Below are positions 9,935 to 19,324 of a DNA stretch of 64,000 nucleotides, one piece after another. The notes below the pieces were generated by a model. It was not told the origin of the DNA, did no database searches, and saw only the letters and a list, made by a program, of their open reading frames with translations. Origin of the DNA: Celeribacter ethanolicus (GTDB taxonomy: Bacteria > Pseudomonadota > Alphaproteobacteria > Rhodobacterales > Rhodobacteraceae); the NCBI RefSeq assembly GCF_001550095.1, contig NZ_LRUC01000040.1, forward strand, positions 1 to 64,000. The letters are read 5' to 3'. Numbering within the stretch: position 1 is the stretch's first letter; every line of letters begins with the position of its first letter. A program made the translations under genes and the position numbers.

Positions 9935-11827
9935 TTACTCTTTTGCATAGCCGAGTCCCTGAAGTGCCACTTTGATCTCGTCCAGAATGGTCGGATCGTC
10001 GATCGTCGCGGGCATCTTGAACGGCTGGCTGTCGGCAATTTTCACCATGGTGCCGCGCAGAATCTTGCCCGAGCGGGTCTTCGGCAGGCGGTCGACGACG
10101 CAGGCGAGCTTGAAGGCCGCGACCGGGCCGATCTCGTTGCGGACGTCGCGCACGACCTCCTTGACGATGTCTGCATGATCGCGCGTACAGCCCGCGTTCA
10201 GGCACAGGAAGCCGAGCGGCATCTGGCCCTTGAGCTCGTCGGCCACACCGATCACCGCACATTCGGCGACATCGGGGTGGTTCGACAGCACCTCTTCCAT
10301 CGCGCCGGTCGAGAGACGGTGGCCTGCAACGTTGATCACGTCATCGGTACGGGCCATGATGTAGACATAGCCGTCCTCGTCCTTGATCCCCGCATCGCCG
10401 GTTTCATAGTAGCCTGGGAAGGTCGTGAGATAGCTCTTGCGATAGCGGTCCTCGGCGTTCCACAGGGTTTGCAGCGTGCCCGGCGGCAGCGGCAGCTTGA
10501 TCGCGATGGCGCCCAGCTCTCCGGGTTCGACCGGGTGACCGGCTTCGTCGAGAATGTCGATGTCATAGCCCGGCATGGCCACGGAGGGCGAGCCGATCTT
10601 GACCGGAAGCTCCTCGATCCCCAGCGGGTTGGCGGCGATGGCCCAGCCGGTTTCGGTCTGCCACCAGTGGTCGATCACCGGCACGCCGAATTTTTCCTGC
10701 GCCCATTTGATCGTGTCCGGATCGGCACGTTCGCCCGCGAGGAAGATCGCCTGCAAATCGTGCAGCTTGTAGCGCTTGATGAACTCGCCGTTCGGGTCCT
10801 CGCGTTTGATCGCGCGGAGCGCGGTCGGGGCGGTGAAGAAGGATTTGACCCGCTGGTTCTGGATGATGCGCCAGAACACACCGGCATGCGGCGTGCCGAC
10901 GGGTTTGCCCTCGAACACGATGGTCTGCGCGCCCTTGATCAGCGGCGCGTAGCAGATGTAGCTGTGGCCCACGACCCAACCCACGTCGGAGGCGGCCCAG
11001 AACCGGTCGCCGACGTCGATGTTGTAGATGTTCTTCATCGTCCAGTTCAGCGCCACGAGATGGCCGCCGGTGGAGCGCACCACGCCTTTCGGCGCGCCGG
11101 TGGTGCCGGAGGTATAGAGGATATAGGCCGGGTGGTTGCCCTCGACCGGCACGCAGTCCGCTGGTTTCACGCCGTACTGGAAGCCGTGCCAGTTGAAATC
11201 CCGGCCCTCGATCAGTCTGGCAACCTCTTGTTCACGCTGGAAGATCACGCAGAACTCGGGCTTGTGCTCGGCCATGTCGATGGCCTGATCCAGGAGCGGT
11301 TTGTAATGCACCACGCGGTTCGGTTCGAGACCGCTCGACGCGGCGATGATGGCTTTGGGCGTGCAGTCGTCGATCCGCACGGCGAGTTCATGGGCGGCAA
11401 AGCCCCCGAACACCACGGAGTGGATCGCGCCGATCCGGGCACAGGCCAGCATGGCCTCGAGCGCCTCCGGGATCATCGGCATGTAGATGATGACGCGGTC
11501 GCCTTTTTCCACGCCGCGCATCTTGAGCGCACCGGCAAGCGAGGAGACGCGTTTTTGCAGATCCTTGTAGGTGATGCCCTTGGTTGCGTGGGTGATCGGG
11601 CTTTCGTGCATGATCGCCAGCTCGTCGCCGCGCCCGGCTTCCACATGGCGGTCCACCGCGTTGTAGCAGGTGTTGGTGAGCCCGTCCGAGAACCACTCGT
11701 AGATCGGGGCCTTGTCGTCGAAAAGCGCCTTCGAGGGTTTCTTGTACCAGTGAACCTCTTCTGCGGCCTCCATCCAGAATTTCTCCGGATCCGCTTTCCA
11801 GGCGTCGTAAACGTCTTTGTATGCCAC
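9935..11827 (-). CDS. prpE: Propionyl-CoA synthetase (propionate-CoA ligase)
   Basis: A 630-residue AMP-forming acyl-CoA ligase that activates propionate to propionyl-CoA for the methylcitrate or methylmalonyl routes. It has the adenylation P-loop Y-T-S-G-T-T-G-A-P-K-G at about 235, and the PrpE-type W-A-A-S-D-V-G-W-V-V-G-H-S-Y and F-E-G-K-P-V-G-T-P blocks that differ from acetyl-CoA synthetase. The A8 hinge (D-V-I-N-V-A-G-H-R-L-S-T-G) and the acetylatable lysine motif R-S-G-K-I-L-R-G are both intact. Length equals the usual 629-630. It is monocistronic, with a repeat-rich upstream region and a strong terminator. Confidence 0.93.
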   Translation of the reverse strand: MAYKDVYDAWKADPEKFWMEAAEEVHWYKKPSKALFDDKAPIYEWFSDGLTNTCYNAVDRHVEAGRGDELAIMHESPITHATKGITYKDLQKRVSSLAGALKMRGVEKGDRVIIYMPMIPEALEAMLACARIGAIHSVVFGGFAAHELAVRIDDCTPKAIIAASSGLEPNRVVHYKPLLDQAIDMAEHKPEFCVIFQREQEVARLIEGRDFNWHGFQYGVKPADCVPVEGNHPAYILYTSGTTGAPKGVVRSTGGHLVALNWTMKNIYNIDVGDRFWAASDVGWVVGHSYICYAPLIKGAQTIVFEGKPVGTPHAGVFWRIIQNQRVKSFFTAPTALRAIKREDPNGEFIKRYKLHDLQAIFLAGERADPDTIKWAQEKFGVPVIDHWWQTETGWAIAANPLGIEELPVKIGSPSVAMPGYDIDILDEAGHPVEPGELGAIAIKLPLPPGTLQTLWNAEDRYRKSYLTTFPGYYETGDAGIKDEDGYVYIMARTDDVINVAGHRLSTGAMEEVLSNHPDVAECAVIGVADELKGQMPLGFLCLNAGCTRDHADIVKEVVRDVRNEIGPVAAFKLACVVDRLPKTRSGKILRGTMVKIADSQPFKMPATIDDPTILDEIKVALQGLGYAKE

Positions 11828-11885
11828 TCGCTGCGTCCTCCTCGCTGGTCTGGCGTCAATGGCTTGACCCGTAACACCGCATAGG

Positions 11886-12057
11886 TTTCGGCAAATTTGC
11901 GAATTTACTTATGGGGTGACGCGGGGTCAAACGCGCGGGGGCTGGCCCGCTCGGTAGTCTTGTTATCAGACGTGGTTGTGAATGTTTATATAAATTTCGC
12001 AAACAAATTCAAAAATGTAGTTTGCAAACTTTGTTGTTTTATATAGGTGTTGCAAAC
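11886..12057. promoter_or_regulatory. prpE upstream region with four TTTGCAAA-like sites
   Basis: The region upstream of prpE holds TTTGCGAA at 11896-11903, TTTCGCAAA at 11995-12003, TTTGCAAA at 12021-12028 and GTTGCAAAC at 12049-12057, inside an AT-rich tract. TTTGCAAA pairs are the binding motif reported for the short-chain fatty acyl-CoA regulator family (ScfR, for example PccR of Rhodobacter sphaeroides), which controls propionyl-CoA genes. No scfR gene is in the window, so the link is inferred from the motif and the target gene. Confidence 0.5.
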
Positions 12058-12059
12058 GG

Positions 12060-12092
12060 AAAGGCCCTCGCAGTTTCCTGCGAGGGCCGTGA
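12060..12092 (-). terminator. Terminator of maeB
   Basis: A perfect 11-bp stem GGCCCTCGCAG (12063-12073) / CTGCGAGGGCC (12078-12088) with a TTTC loop lies 23 bases after the maeB stop. On the minus strand the following T tract is short (TTTCCGTTT), but stem stability is high. Confidence 0.75.
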
Positions 12093-12110
12093 TTTCAGAG
12101 GGTTGGCCGC

Positions 12111-14393
12111 TCAGCCGTAATGCGCCACCGGCGTGCCTGCGATGGCGGACATGTTGAGCAAACCGCGCGAGGTGATCGAGGGCGTCACGATATGCGCCCG
12201 GTTGGCCATGCCCATCAGGAGCGGGCCGACCTCGAGCCCGCCGCCTTTGGTTTTGAGAATGTTGCGCACGCCGGAGGCCGCATCTGCGATGGCGAAGACC
12301 AGCGCATTGGCCGGGCCTTCGAGGCGCGAATGCGGGAAATTGCGAGCGCGCAGATCCGGGGTCAGCGCACTGTCGATATGCATCTCGCCCTCATAGGCGA
12401 AATCGCGCGGCTCGGCGTCGAGAATCTCGAGTGCCTCCCGCATATGCCGCCCGGTCATGCAGTTCAGGTTGCCGAACTCCGAGTGCGAACACAGTGCGAT
12501 ATTCGGCTCGATGCCGAAGCGGCGCACATGGCGGGCGGTGGCGATCACGGTTTCGGCGATTTGTTTCGGTGTCGGCTCGGTATGGACATGAGTGTCGGCG
12601 ATGAACAGCGGCCCGTCCTCGAGGATCATCAGCGACAGCGCGCCGGTCGGCTGATGCTCTTTGGTGCCGAGGATCTGGGTCACGTAATTGAGGTGCCAGA
12701 GGTACTGGCCGAAAGTGCCGCAGATCATGCTGTCGGCATGGTCCTGATGCACCATGATGGCGCCGATGGCTGTGGTGTTGGTGCGCATGATCGCCTTGGC
12801 GAGGTCCGGGGTGATGCCCTTGCGCGCCATGATGTTGTAATAGGCCTGCCAGTATTGCTTGTAGCGGCTGTCGTTTTCCGGGTTCACCACCTCGAAGTCG
12901 ATGCCGGGACGGATTTTGACGCCGGCGCGCTCGGCCCGCATGGCGATGACCTCCGGGCGACCGATCAGGATCGGCTTGTCGGTGGTTTCCTCGATCATGC
13001 CTTGCGCGGCACGGAGCACGCGTTCGTCCTCGCCCTCGGCAAAAGCGATGCGGCGTTCGGCATGGGAGGCGGCGGCGAAGACCGGGCGCATGATCAGTGC
13101 GGATTTGAACACCGACCCGTCGAGCGCGTCCTTATAGGCCTTCATATCGGCGACCGGTTTGGTCGCAACCCCGCTCTCCATCGCGGCTTTGGCCACGGCG
13201 GAAGCGACGACCCCCATGAGGCGCGGGTCGAAGGGTTTCGGGATCAGGTAGTCGGGGCCGAAATCCAGCCGTTCGTCCTGATAGGCGGCGGCGGCTTCTG
13301 CGCTGGTGGTGGCGCGGGCCAGCGCTGCGATGCCTTCGATACAGCCGAGCTGCATCGCGTCGTTGATCTCGGTCGCGCCCACGTCCAGCGCGCCGCGGAA
13401 GATGAAGGGGAAACACAGCACGTTGTTGACCTGGTTCGGATAATCCGAGCGGCCTGTGGCGATGATCGCATCGGGGGCGACCTTTTTCACCTGATCCGGC
13501 ATGATCTCCGGGGTCGGGTTGGCGAGCGCGAAGACGATCGGTTGCTTGGTCATCTTCTTGACCATCTCGGGGGTGAGCACGCCCGGACCGGAGAGGCCGA
13601 GGAACATGTCCGCGCCCTCGATCACCTCGTCGAGCGTGCGCAGGTCGGTTTTCTGCGCGAAGGCGGCCTTTTGCGGCGTCATCTCTTCCTCGCGGCCCTC
13701 ATAAACGAGGCCTGCGATGTCGCAGAGCCAGACATTCTCGCGTTTGAGCCCGAGTTTCAGAAGCATGTTGAGGCAGGCGATGCCGGCTGCGCCGCCGCCG
13801 GTGGACACCACCTTGATGTCTTCGAATTTCTTGCCGCTGATCTGCATCGCGTTGGTTGCGGCGGCGCCGACGACGATGGCCGTGCCGTGCTGATCGTCGT
13901 GGAACACAGGGATGTTCATCTTCTCGCGACAGAGTTGTTCAACGATAAAGCAATCCGGCGCCTTGATGTCTTCGAGGTTGATCGCGCCGAAGGTCGGCTC
14001 CAGCGAGCAGACGATTTCGGCCAGTTTCACCGGGTCGCTTTCGTTCACCTCGATGTCGAAGCAGTCGATGTTGGCGAATTTCTTGAAGAGCACCGCCTTG
14101 CCCTCCATCACCGGTTTCGAGGCGGCGGCGCCAATGTTGCCGAGGCCCAGAACGGCGGTGCCGTTGGTCACCACGGCAACAAGATTGCCACGTGCGGTAT
14201 ACCGTGTGGCCGTGGTCGGATCGGCCTTGATTTCAAGGCAGGCTTCGGCCACGCCCGGGCTGTAGGCGCGGGCCAGATCGCGGCCGTTGGCCATCGGTTT
14301 GGTGGCGCGAATCTCAAGTTTCCCGGGTTTCGGGAATTCGTGATAATCCAGTGCGGCCTGCTTCAGGTTGGTCGTGCGGCTTTCCGTCGGCAT
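12111..14393 (-). CDS. maeB: NADP-dependent malic enzyme with phosphotransacetylase-like domain
   Basis: A 760-residue MaeB-type malic enzyme that decarboxylates malate to pyruvate and produces NADPH. The malic N-domain and NAD-binding domain occupy about 1-430 ([25 protein letters not shown]), and a PTA-like domain about 440-760 that has a regulatory role in this family. The frame is open another 118 codons upstream, but ATG-14393 follows an AGGGAGA ribosome site and gives the normal length and N-terminus. It is divergent from the cdd operon across 304 bases. Confidence 0.95.
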   Translation of the reverse strand: MPTESRTTNLKQAALDYHEFPKPGKLEIRATKPMANGRDLARAYSPGVAEACLEIKADPTTATRYTARGNLVAVVTNGTAVLGLGNIGAAASKPVMEGKAVLFKKFANIDCFDIEVNESDPVKLAEIVCSLEPTFGAINLEDIKAPDCFIVEQLCREKMNIPVFHDDQHGTAIVVGAAATNAMQISGKKFEDIKVVSTGGGAAGIACLNMLLKLGLKRENVWLCDIAGLVYEGREEEMTPQKAAFAQKTDLRTLDEVIEGADMFLGLSGPGVLTPEMVKKMTKQPIVFALANPTPEIMPDQVKKVAPDAIIATGRSDYPNQVNNVLCFPFIFRGALDVGATEINDAMQLGCIEGIAALARATTSAEAAAAYQDERLDFGPDYLIPKPFDPRLMGVVASAVAKAAMESGVATKPVADMKAYKDALDGSVFKSALIMRPVFAAASHAERRIAFAEGEDERVLRAAQGMIEETTDKPILIGRPEVIAMRAERAGVKIRPGIDFEVVNPENDSRYKQYWQAYYNIMARKGITPDLAKAIMRTNTTAIGAIMVHQDHADSMICGTFGQYLWHLNYVTQILGTKEHQPTGALSLMILEDGPLFIADTHVHTEPTPKQIAETVIATARHVRRFGIEPNIALCSHSEFGNLNCMTGRHMREALEILDAEPRDFAYEGEMHIDSALTPDLRARNFPHSRLEGPANALVFAIADAASGVRNILKTKGGGLEVGPLLMGMANRAHIVTPSITSRGLLNMSAIAGTPVAHYG

Positions 14394-14697
14394 GGGGGTC
14401 TCCCTGTTGCTTGCGGGCGCATCCGGCAGGTAGTTTAGTATTGAGCTAAATCTGCGACCTGACGTCACATCCCGGTTTGCCATGGCTCTACGCCCGTGAA
14501 GGGGCGGCGCGCAAGGGGAGAATAACCGCAATCTTGCAGTAAAGGCGGGTATTCCGACAAATCTTTGCCGGTTCTGTGCACAAACGCGCCGTGCGCCCGC
14601 CGCGAGGGTGCGGATTGTCGAGATCTCGGCGCATCTTGCTTGCATCCGCTTTCGCCCCGGCGCAGTCTTGACCAAACCGTCAAAAATGAGGTGATCC
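14394..14697. other. Divergent maeB/cdd intergenic region
   Basis: This 304-base region contains the promoters of maeB and of the nucleoside operon. An inverted repeat TTTAG (14434-14438) / CTAAA (14446-14450) lies about 40 bases upstream of maeB and may be an operator. No convincing gene, RNA or terminator is seen in the rest. Confidence 0.4.
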
Positions 14698-15108
14698 ATG
14701 TCTCTACGCGCGTCTCTTCTCGAAGAAGCCGCCAAGGCACAGCCCAAGGCCTATGCCCCCTATTCGAAGTTTCGGGTGGGGGCCGCGATTCGCACCGCCT
14801 CGGGCGCGGTCTATACTGGCGTGAATGTCGAGAATGCGGCCTATCCGGAGGGCACCTGCGCCGAGGCCGGGGCGATTGCGGCCATGGTTCTGGGGGGCGA
14901 AACGGAGATTGCCGAAGTGGCGGTGATCGGCGACAGCGACGATCCCGTGCCGCCCTGTGGCGGGTGCCGCCAGAAGATCCGCGAATTTGCGGGGCCCGAC
15001 GTCAAGGTGACGATGATGTCGCGCACGGGCAAGGAATTGACCATGACGGTGGGCGAACTGTTGCCGGGGGCTTTCACCCCGGATCACATGCCGGAACACA
15101 TGGAGTGA
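14698..15108 (+). CDS. cdd: Cytidine deaminase
   Basis: A 136-residue homotetrameric-type cytidine deaminase that converts cytidine and deoxycytidine to uridine and deoxyuridine. The zinc ligands and catalytic acid are in T-C-A-E-A-G (Cys54, Glu56) and P-C-G-G-C-R-Q (Cys87, Cys90). The substrate motif G-V-N-V-E-N-A is at 41-47. The start has a GAGGTGA ribosome site. It is first in a five-gene salvage operon, with deoA starting a few bases after its stop. Confidence 0.96.
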   Translation: MSLRASLLEEAAKAQPKAYAPYSKFRVGAAIRTASGAVYTGVNVENAAYPEGTCAEAGAIAAMVLGGETEIAEVAVIGDSDDPVPPCGGCRQKIREFAGPDVKVTMMSRTGKELTMTVGELLPGAFTPDHMPEHME

Positions 15109-15112
15109 TGTG

Positions 15113-16423
15113 ATGGACGCCCGCCAGATCATCGAGAAACTGCGCGATCATCAGCCACTCAAGGAGGCGGAACTGACTCTTTTCGCGCAAGGGCTGGCCT
15201 CGGGCGCGGTGACAGATGCGCAGGCCGGGGCCTTTGCCATGGCGACGCTTTTGAACGGCATGGCGGATGCGGAGCGCGTTGCCTGGACGCTGGCGATGCG
15301 CGACAGCGGCGAGGTGATGCACTGGGACCTGCCTGCGCCCGCGATCGATAAACATTCGACCGGGGGCGTGGGCGATTGCGTGTCGCTTTTGCTGGCACCG
15401 GCTTTGGCCGCGCTGGGCGCCTATGTGCCGATGGTCTCGGGTCGTGGGCTTGGGCACACGGGCGGCACGCTCGACAAGCTCGAAGCCATTCCGGGGCTCA
15501 GAACCGAAGTCACCGACGCGCGGTTCCATGAGATTGTCGAGCAGGTCGGTTGCGCCATCGTCTCGGCCACTGGCTCCATCGCGCCCGCCGACAAGCGGCT
15601 CTACGCGATCCGCGACGTCACTGGGACGGTCGAAAGCATCGACCTGATCACCGCGTCGATCCTGTCGAAGAAACTGGCGGCGGGGCTTGAGGCCTTGGTG
15701 CTCGATGTCAAATGCGGCTCAGGCGCGTTCATGACCACGGTGCAAGACGCCCGCGCCCTGGCGCAGAGCCTTGTCACCACGGCGAACGGGGCGGGGTGCA
15801 AGACTTCCGCGCTGATTACCGACATGAACCAGCCGCTGTGCCCGTCTCTTGGGAATGCGCTCGAGGTCATGGTGGTGATGGAGGCGCTGACCAACGGCGA
15901 GGTGGACAACATCCTCTGCGATGCGACCTGTGCGCTGGGCGGCGAGCTGATGGTGCTTTGCGGGCTGTCGGACGACATAGATCAGGCGACCTGGGCGGTG
16001 CGCGACACGCTGACCGATGGCTCCGCCGCCGAACGGTTCGGGCGGATGATCACGGAATTGGGTGGGCCTGCGGATTTCGTCGATCATTGGCGTGATCGCC
16101 TGCCGTCGGCGCCCGTGGTGCGCGATGTGGTGGCCGAAGCGCCGGGTTATGTGGGTGAGATGGACGGGCATGCGCTTGGTATGGCCGTGGTGCATCTGGG
16201 CGGTGGGCGTCTCAAGGGCGGCGAGAAAGTCGACCCGGCGGTGGGGCTTTCCAATGTCTGCTTGATCGGGGAATATCTCGATGAAGACAGTCTGATCGCA
16301 ACGATCCATGCGCGGTCTGTCGAGGATGCGGATCGGGCGGAGGCCGCGATCCGGGCGGCGATCCGTCTGGGTCAGGAGGCCCCGGTGGAGCCGCCTTTGG
16401 TGTATGAAAAGGTGACAGGATAA
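15113..16423 (+). CDS. deoA: Thymidine phosphorylase
   Basis: A 436-residue pyrimidine phosphorylase that splits thymidine or deoxyuridine with phosphate into base and deoxyribose 1-phosphate. It has the phosphate/substrate motifs K-H-S-T-G-G-V-G-D (about 84-92) and S-G-R-G-L-G-H-T-G-G-T-L-D-K-L-E, and the C-terminal pyrimidine nucleoside phosphorylase domain. Start choice: GTG at 15110 and ATG at 15113 are adjacent; the ATG is preferred. It runs between cdd and deoB with 3-4 base gaps, so translation is coupled. Confidence 0.96.
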   Translation: MDARQIIEKLRDHQPLKEAELTLFAQGLASGAVTDAQAGAFAMATLLNGMADAERVAWTLAMRDSGEVMHWDLPAPAIDKHSTGGVGDCVSLLLAPALAALGAYVPMVSGRGLGHTGGTLDKLEAIPGLRTEVTDARFHEIVEQVGCAIVSATGSIAPADKRLYAIRDVTGTVESIDLITASILSKKLAAGLEALVLDVKCGSGAFMTTVQDARALAQSLVTTANGAGCKTSALITDMNQPLCPSLGNALEVMVVMEALTNGEVDNILCDATCALGGELMVLCGLSDDIDQATWAVRDTLTDGSAAERFGRMITELGGPADFVDHWRDRLPSAPVVRDVVAEAPGYVGEMDGHALGMAVVHLGGGRLKGGEKVDPAVGLSNVCLIGEYLDEDSLIATIHARSVEDADRAEAAIRAAIRLGQEAPVEPPLVYEKVTG

Positions 16424-16426
16424 GCC

Positions 16427-17638
16427 ATGGCGCGTGCATTTCTGATTGTGATGGATTCCGTGGGGCTGGGCGGTGCGCCTGACGCGGACAAGTTTTTCAA
16501 CGGCGAGCGGCCCGACACCGGTGCCAACACCATCGCGCATATTGCACAGGCCTGTGCCGAGGGGCGCGCCGAAGACGGGCGGTCCGGGCCGTTGCGCCTG
16601 CCGAACCTCGACGCTTTGGGGCTGGGCGCGGCGATGGCGCATGCCACGTCCGATCCCGCGCCGGGGCTCGAAGCGATGCCTGAGGGACTTTATGGCGTGG
16701 CCGCCGAAATCTCTCCGGGCAAGGATACGCCCTCGGGGCATTGGGAATTGGCCGGCGTGCCGGTGCCGTGGGACTGGCATTATTTTCCCGATGAACAACC
16801 GTCTTTCCCACAGGATTTGATGGATCTGGCCGCAAAGCTCTGCGGGGCAGGGGGGACGTTGGCGAATTGCCATGCCTCCGGCACCGAGGTGATCAAGGAA
16901 TTTGGGGCCAAGCATATCGAGACCGGTTGGCCGATTTGCTACACTTCCGCGGATAGCGTGTTTCAGATCGCGGCGCATGAAGAGCATTTTGGGCTGGAGC
17001 GGCTTTTGAAACTCTGCGAAGACCTCGCGCCAACGCTGCATGCGATGAAGATCGGGCGCGTGATCGCCCGACCTTTCATCGGTACGGTTGAAGAGGGCTT
17101 TACCCGCACAGGCAATCGCCACGACTATGCCATCGCGCCGCCCAGCCCGACGATTTGCGACTGGGCAAAATCTGCCGGGCGCGCGACCTATGCCATTGGC
17201 AAGATTGGCGATATTTTCTCGATGCAGGGGCTGGATGAGGTGCGCAAGGGTACGGATCATGTGCTCTTCGATCACCTTTGTGACGTGATGGAGGAAGCGC
17301 CGGACGGCTCCTTCACCTTTGCCAATTTCGTCGAATTCGACAGCCTCTATGGCCACCGTCGCGACGTCTCCGGCTATGCCCGCCATCTCGAATGGTTCGA
17401 CTCTCAGATGCCGCGGCTTTTTGAGCGGGCGCGCGCGGGCGATCTTTTGATTTTCACTGCCGACCATGGCAACGATCCGACATGGACGGGCACGGACCAC
17501 ACGCGTGAACAAGTGCCGGTTCTGGGCTATGGTCTTGGCCTCAAACCCATTGGTCCTGTGGCCTTTTCCGACGTGGCGGCCTCACTGGCCGATCACCTTG
17601 GGATCGAGGCCGAAGGCCCTGGAAGGAGTTTCCTTTGA
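16427..17638 (+). CDS. deoB: Phosphopentomutase
   Basis: A 403-residue phosphopentomutase of the alkaline-phosphatase superfamily. It moves phosphate from C1 to C5 of (deoxy)ribose, linking the phosphorylase products to deoxyribose 5-phosphate. Metal-binding motifs are visible: V-M-D-S-V-G-L-G at the N-terminus, D-T-G-A-N-T, and the C-terminal T-A-D-H-G-N-D-P-T with T-D-H-T-R-E. It is the third gene of the operon, and its stop overlaps the TTG start of add by four bases. Confidence 0.96.
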   Translation: MARAFLIVMDSVGLGGAPDADKFFNGERPDTGANTIAHIAQACAEGRAEDGRSGPLRLPNLDALGLGAAMAHATSDPAPGLEAMPEGLYGVAAEISPGKDTPSGHWELAGVPVPWDWHYFPDEQPSFPQDLMDLAAKLCGAGGTLANCHASGTEVIKEFGAKHIETGWPICYTSADSVFQIAAHEEHFGLERLLKLCEDLAPTLHAMKIGRVIARPFIGTVEEGFTRTGNRHDYAIAPPSPTICDWAKSAGRATYAIGKIGDIFSMQGLDEVRKGTDHVLFDHLCDVMEEAPDGSFTFANFVEFDSLYGHRRDVSGYARHLEWFDSQMPRLFERARAGDLLIFTADHGNDPTWTGTDHTREQVPVLGYGLGLKPIGPVAFSDVAASLADHLGIEAEGPGRSFL

Positions 17639-18627
17639 GCATCACGGATATGCCGAAAATCGAGTTGCACATGCATCTCGAAGGCGCCGCGCCGCCTGCG
17701 TTCATTCGCGGTTTGGCGGCGGAGCAAAAGACCGATCTCTCGGGCATTTTCGACGAGAAAGGTGCCTATAAATACAAAGACTTCTGGGATTTCCTCAAGG
17801 TCTACGAAGCCGCCACTTCGGTCCTGAAAACACCCAAGGATTATTATCGCCTGACCCGAGCCGTTCTGGAAGAAAGCGCGGCCTCGAATGTGGTCTATAC
17901 CGAAAGCTTTCTGGCCCCCGATTTCTGCGGGGGCGGCGATGTCGAGGCTTGGAAGGATTACCTTGCCGCGATCAAACAGGCCGCTGACGAGATGGAGCGC
18001 GAGGCGGGCGTCGTGATGCGCGCGATCCCGACCTGTGTGCGCCATTTCGGGCCGGATCAGGCCAGGAAAACCGCACTTTGTGCGCAGGAAACCAAGGGCG
18101 ATTTCGTCACCGGCTTCGGCATGGGCGGTGACGAGGCCATGGGCAAGCAGGGCGATTTCAAATACGCCTTCGACATGGCGCGCGAGGCGGGGCTGCGGCT
18201 GACGACACATGCGGGCGAATGGGGCGGGCCGGACAGCATTCGCGACGCGCTTCGCGACCTGAAGGTCGAGCGGATCGGCCATGGTGTGCGTGCCATTGAA
18301 GACCTCGCGCTGGTCGATGAGCTTGCCGAAGCCGGGATCGTGTTGGAGGTCTGTCCGGGCTCGAACATCGCGCTCGGCGTTTACCCGAAATGGTCTGATC
18401 ACCCGATTGCCGAGCTGCGCAAACGCGGCGTGAAAGTCACCGTGTCGACGGACGATCCGCCGTTCTTCCATTCCACCATGCGCTACGAATTCGACCGCCT
18501 CGCCGAGACCTTCGGCTGGGAGGAAGACGATTTCAAAGACTTGAACAAGACCGCGCTCGACGCGGCTTTTTGCGATGAAGCGACCCGTGGGGCGGTCGCC
18601 AAGAAACTGGAGCCTGCCGATGCTTGA
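17635..18627 (+). CDS. add: Adenosine deaminase
   Basis: A 330-residue adenosine deaminase that produces inosine (or deoxyinosine) plus ammonia. The zinc-binding H-M-H-L-E-G motif is at about 10-15. The catalytic region T-H-A-G-E-W, I-G-H-G-V-R and S-T-D-D-P-P are all intact. The start is TTG at 17635: GGAAGGAG lies six bases upstream and the codon overlaps the deoB stop, whereas the next ATG (17650) would be too far from that ribosome site. It overlaps upp downstream. Confidence 0.95.
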   Translation: MSITDMPKIELHMHLEGAAPPAFIRGLAAEQKTDLSGIFDEKGAYKYKDFWDFLKVYEAATSVLKTPKDYYRLTRAVLEESAASNVVYTESFLAPDFCGGGDVEAWKDYLAAIKQAADEMEREAGVVMRAIPTCVRHFGPDQARKTALCAQETKGDFVTGFGMGGDEAMGKQGDFKYAFDMAREAGLRLTTHAGEWGGPDSIRDALRDLKVERIGHGVRAIEDLALVDELAEAGIVLEVCPGSNIALGVYPKWSDHPIAELRKRGVKVTVSTDDPPFFHSTMRYEFDRLAETFGWEEDDFKDLNKTALDAAFCDEATRGAVAKKLEPADA

Positions 18628-19252
18628 TCATCTGACCGTTGTGAAACACCCGCTTGTCCAACACAAGCTGACCATCATGCGAGACAAGGAGACCTCGACG
18701 GCGGGGTTCCGGCAGTTGCTGCGCGAGATTTCCCTGCTTCTGGCCTATGAGGTCACCCGCGAGCTGGATATGACTGAAAAGACCATCGAGACGCCGATGT
18801 GCACCATGCAGGCGCCGACGCTGGATGGTAAAAAACTGGCTCTGATCTCGATCCTGCGGGCCGGGAACGGGCTGCTCGACGGCATTCTCGAACTGATCCC
18901 TTCGGCGCGGGTCGGCTTTGTCGGGCTCTACCGCGACGAGGAAACGCTCGAACCGGTCGAATATTACTTCAAAGTGCCCGAGGACCTCGGCGACCGCCTC
19001 GTAATCGCCGTCGATCCGATGCTTGCGACCGGCAATTCCTCCGTCGCGGCGATTGACAAGCTGAAAGAGGCCGGTGCGAAAAACATCCGCTTCCTGTGCC
19101 TTCTGGCCGCACCCGAGGGCATCAAGCGGATGGAAGAGGCGCATCCCGATGTGCCGATCGTCACAGCGGCTGTGGACGAAAAGCTCAATGAACATGGATA
19201 TATTGTGCCCGGGCTAGGGGATGCGGGCGACCGCATGTTCGGTACAAAATAA
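18620..19252 (+). CDS. upp: Uracil phosphoribosyltransferase
   Basis: A 210-residue enzyme converting uracil and PRPP to UMP, which recycles the base released by DeoA. The family motifs are present: K-H-P-L-V-Q-H-K-L, the R-A-G-N-G-L-L-D-G loop, the PRPP-binding D-P-M-L-A-T-G-N-S and the C-terminal [12 protein letters not shown]. The frame opens upstream to 18575, but ATG-18620 gives the exact family length and overlaps the add stop by eight bases. Last gene of the operon. Confidence 0.97.
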   Translation: MLDHLTVVKHPLVQHKLTIMRDKETSTAGFRQLLREISLLLAYEVTRELDMTEKTIETPMCTMQAPTLDGKKLALISILRAGNGLLDGILELIPSARVGFVGLYRDEETLEPVEYYFKVPEDLGDRLVIAVDPMLATGNSSVAAIDKLKEAGAKNIRFLCLLAAPEGIKRMEEAHPDVPIVTAAVDEKLNEHGYIVPGLGDAGDRMFGTK

Positions 19253-19324
19253 GCGATTTGCCCCCTTAACAGCGAATCGGTTCTGGGTTAGGCTCATACA
19301 CAATAAGATGTGTGGGGCCACATA

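Noticed and set aside
10175-11884. 569-codon plus-strand frame over prpE
   Set aside because: It is an antisense shadow of PrpE, covering the gene without any recognisable domain.
12120-14438. 772-codon plus-strand frame over maeB
   Set aside because: It mirrors the maeB gene; the minus-strand protein has complete family motifs and this one has none.
12434-14747. Longer maeB start at 14747
   Set aside because: The extra 118 residues do not resemble malic enzymes and overlap the cdd promoter region. ATG-14393 has a ribosome site and gives the family length.
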